A stretch of 13,152 bases of DNA from positions 4,362,729 to 4,375,880 of the forward strand of contig NW_006917092.1 of NCBI RefSeq assembly GCF_000516985.1, given 5' to 3'. The position numbers and the translations under genes are program-made. The DNA comes from Pestalotiopsis fici W106-1 (taxonomy: Eukaryota; Ascomycota; Sordariomycetes; Amphisphaeriales; Sporocadaceae). This document shows positions 1-7,073 of this stretch, piece after piece. The notes beneath the pieces were generated by a model. The model saw only the letters and a program-made list of their open reading frames with translations. It did no database searches and was not told the DNA's origin. Each line of letters opens with the position of its first letter. The first letter of the stretch is position 1.

Positions 1-460
1 TAAACGTTAGATCGGTACCAAGCCCCATATTTGGATCCAGTGATTTACCACGTACTCTCCCATATATTTTGTGCTGCTTAATACTGGCTGTTATGAAGGT
101 TCGTCGCCTGGTGTCCACACCAGTTGCTAGAAATTTCTATGAGCCGTATCGTGCCATAGAAAAGATGAGGGAAGATACCAGGCACACCAGAGCAAAGAAA
201 TGTGGGGCATGTACCGATCTAACGTTTATTATGCTGGAGGAGGTGTACTAGTGTGGTTAGACTGGTAAGGGTGTGCGTAGATTTAGCGGAGGTTTGGAGG
301 GGGGGGAAGCCACCCAAAACGCTGATTGATTTTCCAACGCCCCCCTGCCCTCCCCCTCTGCTAGTACGTACCTTGTATCTTTTTGGGCGCTTTTTTGGGC
401 GTGCCTCAGCAAAAGCGCGCCGCACTTCGAGGTGTCAAATCAGTAACCCACGCTAGCCTT
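1..460. other. Upstream intergenic DNA of H2B, no gene seen
   Basis: No open frame here has coding character or a recognisable motif. Short ATGs occur up to about position 232 and none on the plus strand after that until the H2B start. In many filamentous ascomycetes an H2A gene sits next to H2B in divergent orientation. I find no H2A coding sequence here, so any such partner would lie beyond the left edge. The stretch 296-306 is a G run and 339-358 is C-rich. Confidence 0.6.
380..401 (+). promoter_or_regulatory. Tandem TTTTTGGGCG repeat in the H2B promoter
   Basis: Two near-identical copies of a T-run followed by GGGCG lie back to back about 260 to 280 bp before the H2B start codon. The nearby GCGC-rich stretch at 415-422 adds to the pattern. 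Histone promoters often carry repeated cell-cycle elements, and the T-run plus GC core loosely resembles E2F/MBF-type sites, but it is not an exact match to either consensus. The role is inferred from position and repetition only. Confidence 0.35.
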
Positions 461-662
461 TGCCGCGTCCAGCTACAAAAGGTTCGAACCACCCACCTCC
501 CACGGATTCCCATCATCACTCCCGACTTCCATTCTTCATCACACAACTCACTCACGCAACCAGCATCTCTCACAAGCCGCATTTGGATTTATTTCCATTT
601 CAACTAATTACAAACTTTTTACACTTTTTTTCCCCACCACCCACATTAAAAAATCAGTCCAA
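461..662 (+). promoter_or_regulatory. C/T-rich leader region of H2B
   Basis: This stretch is rich in C, T and A, poor in G, and contains no plus-strand ATG. These are typical traits of fungal transcription start zones and 5' leaders of highly expressed genes. It ends in a T-run (about 616-631) followed by CAAATGGC around the start codon at 663, which has the favourable A at -3. The exact transcription start cannot be read from sequence. Confidence 0.5.
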
Positions 663-1303
663 ATGGCTCCCAAGGCCGCTGACAAGAAGCCCGCCTCCAA
701 GGCCCCTGCTACTGCCTCCAAGGCTCCCGAGAAGAAGGATGCCGGCAAGAAGACCGCCGCCACTGGCGACAAGAAGAAGCGCACCAAGGCCCGCAAGGAG
801 ACCTACTCCAGCTACATCTACAAGGGTGAGTTCCTCCTGATCTTTCGAATCCAGTCGCGTCGCATGATTGCGCATCCATCGCGTTTACAACGCGCGCGCG
901 CGCGCACACACATCCACTGGTGTCAAAAAGCACCATTCGCATTGAAACATTCCAATCTGACTGTGTTCGTTTCTAGTCCTCAAGCAGGTCCACCCCGACA
1001 CTGGTATCTCCAACCGTGCCATGTCCATCCTGAACTCTTTCGTCAACGGTAAGTCAAACAGCCAACCACCCTGCCGCGCGCCTTCTCTGGTTATCACAGA
1101 GGCTAATTCCATTCTCCCGCTTAGACATCTTCGAGCGCGTCGCCACTGAGGCTTCCAAGCTTGCTGCCTACAACAAGAAGTCCACCATCTCTTCCCGAGA
1201 GATCCAGACCTCGGTCCGCCTCATCCTGCCCGGTGAGCTGGCCAAGCACGCCGTGTCGGAGGGTACCAAGGCTGTCACCAAGTACTCTTCTTCCACGAAA
1301 TAA
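663..1303 (+). CDS. HTB1: Histone H2B
   Basis: Core histone H2B pairs with H2A and is part of every nucleosome. Exons are 663-825, 977-1048 and 1125-1303, giving 137 aa, the usual fungal length. Intron 1 (826-976) is GTGAGT...TAG with branch CTGAC at 957-961. Intron 2 (1049-1124) is GTAAGT...TAG with branch CTAAT at 1103-1107. Residues 1 to about 45 form the Lys/Ala/Pro-rich tail starting [10 protein letters not shown]. The histone fold follows, with the hallmark stretches [60 protein letters not shown] and [10 protein letters not shown]. Lys131 in AVTK matches the lysine that is monoubiquitinated in yeast H2B (K123). The gene converges with the SQS1-like gene. No stem-loop histone 3' end was sought or expected, since fungal histone mRNAs are polyadenylated. 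Identity is essentially certain; the splice sites restore every residue of the fold. Confidence 0.98.
890..913. repeat. (CG)n/(CA)n alternating tract in H2B intron 1
   Basis: Twenty-four consecutive bases alternate strictly between purine and pyrimidine, mostly CG steps followed by CA steps. Such tracts favour left-handed Z-DNA under negative supercoiling. It sits inside the first intron of H2B, about 230 bp after the start codon. Confidence 0.85.
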
Positions 1304-2182
1304 GTGCTTGATGGTCTGGTTGCGCGAGGGGTCGTGATGTTTTCTCTTTTGGGCATGGGGTCCTTTCTGGCTTGCTTTGGCATCATGATGAGGCTAGGCC
1401 ACTGCATAGGCCAGATGCTACGGATCTCGATTATGGAGTCTCAATAATGCGTTACGGAATGGTTTCTGATTTCAGGAGACAATTGTCTCTGCACAACACG
1501 GTATGGGGTTCGCGGTTGTACTATACATTTTGCCGAATAGGTTCTCGGAAATGACACCTGAACATGAACAAGACAAACAAACTCTAATACTCTCTTCTCT
1601 TCCGCCGGCTTTGTGATATCCTTCATTTTCTGTTTCTGTTTGATTCCTTGGGAGAGTCTACTCGGATGGACGTGTCAAACTTACTTGACAGCAGCACATA
1701 CACGAAAACTCTACTTGAGTATGCAAAGCGTTTCGGCAAGCCAAGCTGGTTGCCAAGGTTGGAATATGGACGCGCAAAGAATCAGATGCATCATATTGCC
1801 AGTATGATGCACTTTGGATCGCCAGGGCAATTTGACCGATCATTCAACCATTATGAACAGATGTGGAAATCGCTACGCGTTAGAATTTGGACAAAAAAGC
1901 AGCACTACCCAAAAGTCTTGAGGAATAGCATCAAACAAACAAATTTGAAGAGGTTTGATTTTGACGGCTATGTATCAGATGCATAATGAATCCTTGTAGC
2001 AAAAGTATTGCCTGGTCCCACACTTTCTACCATGAATTATGCTACAATGACAATCTTAGTCAAGTGTCATGTCGTTCCAAGTTGTATCCTGGCAGACATA
2101 ATCCGGCCAGGCGCGCCAGAATCATGTACAATGGTAACAGTCGTGCTACAAGAAGAAAAAGGTCCTGTTGCACACCAAATTT
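1304..2182. other. Convergent gap between H2B and SQS1
   Basis: This 879-bp stretch separates two stop codons facing each other and must hold both 3' UTRs. I see no RNA gene or repeat. One plus-strand frame, with an ATG at 1666 and a stop at 1984-1986, is open for 106 codons. It has no recognisable motif, no signal peptide and no branch-and-splice context, and is treated as a chance frame. Confidence 0.6.
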
Positions 2183-4646
2183 CTATAGATCGCCGAGGCC
2201 AAGTCTGCTCTTCTTCATCACGTGGGCGATTGGGACCATGATGCCCTTGTTGTCCACGGTACCAAGAGCCATGCCCTTGGCCCAGCCCATCTTCTCCAGC
2301 AGCATCCTGCCCTTGTTATCAGAAGCCAGCTCGCGAGCATGTTGGCCCACAACTTCTCCCTCGCGGTAGCTGACGGCATTGTCGTTGCGCTTCAAGCCGC
2401 TCGTGTCTTTGCGCAGGCCAGCTCGATGCGCCTTGGCCACATTGGTATCTACATCAACGCGCGTGAAGTATTGGCGCCGGAAAACACGGTCGACAATGCT
2501 CTCAAAACGGCGTTCCTCATATTCCAATGTCCGCGCCGTGCGGTAGAGTACTGGGTGGCGGTTATCTCCTGTACCTGAAGATTGTGACTTGATCTTGAGG
2601 TGACTGCAGGCTGTATGAAGGCACTGTCTTGCATGCTTATCAAGTGGGGGAAACCGAAGCCTGGTAGATCAAAAATATGTTAGTGACAAGCAATGAAGAG
2701 ACATGTCGATAACCTAGCAGGTATAATCCAGGACGTATTCAACACAGCTGACAGCTTCTGTGCCGATGACATCTTGTTTGTTCCGGACGTTGGAGCACCA
2801 GAAAAAAAAAAAGAATAAAAGCTAACTGAGAAGAGTACATCAACTTACTGTTCATCCGAGCCAATGATGAATTGCTCCAGCTCAAAGACGAGCTCGTCCC
2901 TGCTCATACCAACTTGGTACTTTGTGCGAAGATCGTCGGGGTTCACGTTTTTACCCAACAAGCCTTGAGCACGCAGAGCCTCTCTCTGCTTCTTCTTCTC
3001 GGCCTTTTTGAGGCGGTCCTTTTTGAAAGCCATGTTCATAGCCTCTTCGAGCTCCGAGTCCGAGTGCTCCGGAGCCCGGGACGTACGCTTGGCGGCTTGT
3101 TCAAAGTTATTGAGAGCAGCTCGATGCCAGTCCATGAGATCCAAATCATCAAAAGCTTCGGCCATGGCTGTCGCACTCGGATACTGGCACTTCTTCTGAA
3201 AGATCTTGGCCTGCTTGGTGGAACTCTTCTTCTTCTTCTTGCTTCTGGGCGTTGTCCTGGGAGCAATTTGCCAATCGCCTTCGTTATCGTCCTCATCCTC
3301 CACGTCATTGTAAAGCATGAGATCGTCACCACCAAGTCCTAGCTCCTCCTGCTTGGCCAGCATTCTTGCCAGGCGTTCATCCTCCTGCTCAACTTTGCGA
3401 CGCCGGGCAGCAGCAGACATTTCGGAATCGGCGGTTGCTTCTTCCTCTTCTTCCTCCTCCTCCAAATCGCTGGAATCATCCCCATCACTGTCGTCTTTGG
3501 CGGCAGGCTCAGGGATAGCGTCACTATCACTACCTCCGAGGTCTCTCAGCAGGTGGAAAGCATGTGACCCTAGTCCTGGGTGAGGATCAGCTTCGTCATC
3601 GTCGTTGTCGTCATCGTCCATATCACTGTCGTCGTCCTTCATGTTTGCAATGTAGTCGGCCACCAGGGCAGCTTCCTCATCTGAAGGAGAGACGTCTAGT
3701 AGAGCGTCCAGCTGTGAAGGTTCCGACTTCCTGTGTACTATTTCATCATGAACACTGGGCTGCTTGTCATGTTGTAAGTGGTCTGTGCCGATAACGTGGG
3801 TAGACTCGACAATGGTAGTATGGTCATGGGTACCACGTTCGATGGTGCTTTCCACAATTCTGATCTCTGCATCAATTTCACGGAGCTCAATCGAGTCATC
3901 GACAACCTCTGATTTGGGGGAAGCGCGCTGCGAGTGAGCGGCCGAGCGAAGTGTGGGATCTCGGCCCCTGAACAGAATCACCTCTTCGCTAGAATCAGAG
4001 TCCTGGTCTGATTCGGGCCGTGGCAACACCGGTAATTTATCCAATTCTTTGGGACGCAGCGATTTGTCCCCGGTGGTGTCAATGACAAAGAGCTCTGGAA
4101 GGGGTGAGTGGTCTGTTTTGTGCTCTGCGTGTGCACTGGGAAGAGGAGGACTGGTATCCTCTCCTGCCTCGTGGCTAGGAGCTGCCGCATCAACTTGATC
4201 GACCAGGGCATGGGGAATAATAGGATGCTCTACTTCCAGGGTTTCATGCTGCTTGGCGTCGGCAGGAACCTCTTTCTGGGGAATGTTGAGCTCCTTCATG
4301 GGGTCCATGAAGCCGCCTCTGACAAAGGTGACAGGTCGGTGGCGTAGCTTTGCATCCTGGCCAAAGAAGCCCCTGGGCCGCTTGGAAGTAGTTCTAGCCT
4401 CTTCAGCAAGCGTGTGGCCTGGCAAAAAGAATCAGTACATGTTGGTTCTTCTCGTGAGCCTTGAGAAGGCATGTGAAGAGACGTCGTACCACGAGGGGTT
4501 GTGCTGGCGGTGGATGGCACAAACGGTGACAAGGAATTATATGAGCCGACGGTGGGATTGAGCCGTGAAGTTTGCTGATTCCAGTGCGGGCTGGCAGTGG
4601 GACGGCCACTCTTGCGTTTTCCTTTGGAATTATGCTTGCGAGGCAT
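2183..4646 (-). CDS. SQS1: SQS1/PFA1-type R3H and G-patch protein
   Basis: The yeast family member Sqs1 (Pfa1) uses its G-patch to bind and activate the DEAH helicase Prp43 in pre-rRNA processing and spliceosome disassembly, in nucleus and nucleolus. Read on the minus strand, exons are 4646-4490, 4418-2849 and 2660-2183, giving 734 aa (yeast Sqs1 is of similar size). Intron 1 (4489-4419) is GTACGA...CAG and rebuilds PRGHTLAEEA. Intron 2 (2848-2661) is GTAAGT...CAG with branch CTAAC at 2683-2679, and joins GSDEQ to LRFPPLDKHARQ. The N terminus is basic (MPRKHNSKGKRKSGR). Residues about 310-440 are strongly acidic with Asp and Glu runs, and 444-455 are Lys-rich. The R3H domain spans about 558-625, with the Arg-x3-His signature at R587 and H591 and a KIKSQSSGTGDNRHPVL stretch. 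The G-patch lies at about 690-733 (KMGWAKGMALG, then SRLGLG). The ATG at 4646 is the first in frame; upstream the frame stays open without any ATG. Function is inferred from the two-domain architecture. Confidence 0.93.
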
Positions 4647-5226
4647 TTTGTATTTGAATGTCGGTCCTCGAACTAAAAGTTTTCTCTTCTTCTCTTCTTT
4701 TTTTTTTTTGCTACACCCAAGCGGATGGCCAAAAGAAGGCGTGGTGATGTTTTGACGATTTGCAGATGCCCAGCAAACCAGACTTTCCTTACTCCCCTTC
4801 CTGATTAGACCAAAGAGTCGAACAAGTAAAGCCAAGACGGGCGGGCAGCTGTGCAGAGGATGGATATGTCGCCCAGGAATGAAGCGTTCCTGCGGTGGAG
4901 TGAAGAAAATGTATAGACTGGGTTTGATCTATCTATTTTGTAGTGTAGTGAAAGTTGGGACGGATAGGAAGGGTGGCGAGCACCAGCTTTCGGCTGCCGA
5001 CTGGGCTGAATGACGGGTCCAATTGAAAGCACCACCGCTCCTACTCACAAGGAAACAATGGCAGTGACGTCTTGTTTTTCCTTTCCCTCTTCTTGCTCGC
5101 CCTCTCAAGATTGTTCTCTCTCTATCTCTTCCGATCCAGGCAGGTAATATGCAGATAATTACTTCAACACCTTGTTAAGAGTGAAACCCTAAACCCTCTG
5201 ATACTCGACCGGCGGCTGTTCACAGA
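4647..5226 (-). promoter_or_regulatory. SQS1 promoter and leader region
   Basis: For 580 bp upstream of the SQS1 start codon there is no ATG on the minus strand, while I count eleven on the plus strand. This suggests a long leader or promoter zone cleared of upstream starts. Visible elements are an A-run on the coding sense (about 4699-4710 in plus coordinates), a CCAAT on the plus strand at 5019-5023, and a CRE-like TGACGT at 5065-5070. Plus-strand C/T-rich stretches occur at 5072-5130. No transcription start can be fixed. Confidence 0.45.
5184..5198. promoter_or_regulatory. Telo-box / Tbf1-like element
   Basis: The bases AAACCCTAAACCCTC contain more than two units of the fungal telomere repeat CCCTAA and match the telo-box form AAACCCTAA. 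In yeasts, Tbf1 binds such internal telomere-like repeats upstream of snoRNA genes, and in Candida upstream of ribosomal-protein genes. Here it lies 538 bp upstream of the SQS1 start codon, and SQS1 is a ribosome-assembly factor. The match is seen; the binding is inferred. Confidence 0.45.
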
Positions 5227-6250
5227 CATGAGATTCACAATGCATGTACGGAATAAGAACATCGACAGAAATAAGCGAATGAGTCAAGTTTAGTTGCCCC
5301 TCCATATCGCTATCGATAAGCTTGTGCTAATGTAATGTACATACTTACCCACCTACCAGGTGCCTTGTAGGCACCACATGTTGCAGCCTTATTTACATAC
5401 TTTCTCACTCTCTTTATTGACTAACAATAGTACGTAGCTAGCCCCGTCTCCGTTTTCACCTTTATGGAATACCTGTGGGACTATATAAAAATTTTTTAAA
5501 TGGACTTGAAGATTAAAAAAAAGGAAGAAGAGAGAAGTGATATTAATTATGAAAGAACAAATATATTACTATTGAGCGCGCGCAGGGGGGGGTTCTCTCT
5601 GTGTAGGGCAAGGAAACGTTGGCCGGTACTTGACAATGCTGCTTGCCTACGACAGTTAATTCTTGTGCATGACATAACTCCCCTCGTTGTTGCCTCTGTT
5701 TGCCTGCAATTTGATTCAGCTGGGTCCTGCAAATTCTCTCACAGACGGACAAGTAGTAGTACCCAGGTACATTCACCACATGTTAACATACTTTGTTGGA
5801 AGATGGAAAGCAGATAATATCCGTGGTAATTCACACTGAAAGATGGCAGTCGGGAAGGTACACACAAGATACCTATGTTCAATAAACCAATCATCAAATT
5901 ATCTAGCCACAGTATCTCATACGTACATGACTACCGCTGTATAATACCAACATGTTCAGACTCTTGTGTAGTACTCCTCCCAATACACAGAACAGCTACA
6001 TTAGGTACCCTCCATGTTTGCCTGAAAAGCAGTGTCTAATCCCATGGAACACATTCGGTCATTCTGCAGAACAACATGTTCATTTTCTATACCTCTCATT
6101 GATTTATTGAGTTGCTCATCACCTGTACACATACGTATTTGTTGCAGCTAGGATCTTACCTACCTTGTGTTACTAGCTATATAATAAAAAGACATATTAT
6201 TCCATAAATGTAGCACAATTGCACCCTCCATGTCTCTCCACTGTTAGCTG
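5227..6250. other. AT-rich intergenic DNA, no gene seen
   Basis: I find no gene in this kilobase. It holds a TATA-like CTATATAAAA at 5481-5490, followed at once by an A/T run and an ATG at 5500 that opens 105 codons. The lack of any leader and of protein motifs argues against a gene. A GCGCGCGC tract at 5576-5583 is followed by a G run (5585-5591). TACCTA/TAGGTA hexamers occur at 5870, 6002 and 6157. Confidence 0.55.
5359..5375. repeat. 7-bp inverted repeat with 3-nt loop
   Basis: GGTGCCT and AGGCACC flank the trinucleotide TGT, forming a perfect short hairpin in the SQS1-ATG4 intergenic region. Function is unknown and it may be chance. Confidence 0.5.
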
Positions 6251-6480
6251 CGGCAAGTTCCGATGCCCTTTTTTCTTGCCTCCAGCTGTCCAGGTCTCGC
6301 TCGAGTGGCATTCCATTGCTCCATATCAGCCATGAGCTTGGGCTACACTAACCCCGGCTGGCCGAGAAGCTGTGCCGGAACTGAATGGCGGCGGCGCTGG
6401 ATCCAATCGGGCGGGGCGCCTGAGCGAGCCCAAGAAACGTCACATAAGGCAATCAGCTGCCCGCCTTGGCCAGATGACTG
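6250..6480. promoter_or_regulatory. GC-rich patch with CCAAT and GGGCGGGGC
   Basis: A locally GC-rich block sits between AT-rich flanks, about 600 to 820 bp before the ATG4 start. It contains CCAAT at 6403-6407, followed closely by a GC-box-like GGGCGGGGC at 6409-6417. An ACGTCAC (CRE-like half site) lies near 6437. The base composition contrast and clustered elements suggest an upstream regulatory module or the body of an unrecognised non-coding transcript. No open frame with coding character is present. Confidence 0.35.
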
Positions 6481-6493
6481 TACTGGATGAACT

Positions 6494-6549
6494 ACTAGGT
6501 ACTGCACCTACATTTGGGCAATGTAGGGTAGATAATGTACATACCTAGT
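6494..6549. repeat. Nested 56-bp inverted repeat
   Basis: The outer arms are ACTAGGTA (6494-6501) and TACCTAGT (6542-6549), a perfect 8-bp inverted repeat. Nested inside are CCTACATT (6507-6514) and AATGTAGG (6520-6527), another perfect 8-bp inverted repeat with a 5-nt loop. No transposon ends or target-site duplication were identified. Confidence 0.7.
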
Positions 6550-6625
6550 GTAGGTAGTTATTATAACATTAGTACTTCTTACTGGTAGCTAGCTAACCTT
6601 TGTACATCCATGTCGAGTTGAGCCA

Positions 6626-6637
6626 CCAATAACCAAT
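6626..6637 (+). promoter_or_regulatory. Tandem CCAAT boxes of ATG4
   Basis: Two CCAAT pentamers lie 7 bp apart (6626-6630 and 6633-6637), about 440 bp before the ATG4 start. An inverted copy, ATTGG, is at 6775-6779. CCAAT is the site of the fungal Hap/CCAAT-binding complex. From 6613 to 7073 there is no plus-strand ATG, consistent with a transcript starting near or after these boxes. Confidence 0.5.
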
Positions 6638-6827
6638 ACACATACACCAGCACCAGCAAAAGAAGAACAAGAAGCAACAGCAGCAGCATTCAACATCATC
6701 TGCTGGTCCATTCTGATTACATTGTGGCCTTGATCGGCTGCTCATTTCAGCATCCTCCGACTCTCTCCCCTTTCATTGGTCCCCAAACAACGAGCACGTC
6801 CTTGCCTGCGCATCTGCCCTTGTATCC

Positions 6828-6850
6828 GTTGCTGTTGCTGTTGCTGTTGC
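6828..6850. repeat. (GTTGCT)n microsatellite in the ATG4 leader
   Basis: The hexanucleotide-like GTTGCT pattern repeats nearly four times in the probable 5' leader of ATG4. Such tracts are often length-variable between strains. Confidence 0.7.
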
Positions 6851-6929
6851 TCTTCTTATCGTCTGCCTGCTACTCTCCCACCACCCCCCGCCGAGTAGTA
6901 CTCCCCCCAACTTACCTTGACGACCAACC

Positions 6930-6939
6930 TACCTAGGTA
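6930..6939. repeat. Perfect 10-bp palindrome TACCTAGGTA
   Basis: This palindrome lies 134 bp before the ATG4 start codon. It unites the TACCTA and TAGGTA hexamers that recur through the intergenic DNA of this window. It could be a protein-binding site; none is known to me for certain. Confidence 0.6.
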
Positions 6940-7044
6940 CTGCATACGGCAACAGTCTCTGCGACGGGGACAGCGTCATACTGTCATCACTACTTGACAC
7001 TCTCGATACACTTGTTTCAGCGTCACTTATCATAAACACTCACA

Positions 7045-7059
7045 ACGCGCGCGCGCACG
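7045..7059. repeat. (CG)n alternating tract before ATG4 start
   Basis: Fifteen bases of strict purine-pyrimidine alternation, mainly CG, end 14 bp before the ATG4 start codon. The tract and its left flank (acaacgcgcgcg) resemble the one in H2B intron 1. Confidence 0.8.
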
Positions 7060-7073
7060 GTTTCTTCCCCAAG

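Noticed and set aside
481..490. GGTTCGAACC resembling a tRNA B box
   Set aside because: It is a palindrome matching the B-box consensus on both strands, but no A box, acceptor stem or anticodon arm fits on either side.
1385..1469. C/D-box snoRNA candidate (ATGATGA at 1385-1391, CTGA at 1466-1469)
   Set aside because: Spacing is right, but no terminal stem forms outside the boxes and no clear internal C'/D' pair is present. Probably chance within the H2B 3' UTR.
3317..3583. Ser-rich plus-strand frames opposite SQS1
   Set aside because: They are antisense readings of the Asp/Glu-rich segment of SQS1 and carry no independent signal.
5500..5817. 105-codon frame just after a TATA-like sequence
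   Set aside because: The ATG is only about 10 bp after the TATA-like run, leaving no room for a transcript start. No motif and poor codon character.
6724..6936. 70-codon plus frame with a Leu run in the ATG4 leader
   Set aside because: It has no ATG (opens at GTG), and the Leu run simply reflects the GTTGCT microsatellite.
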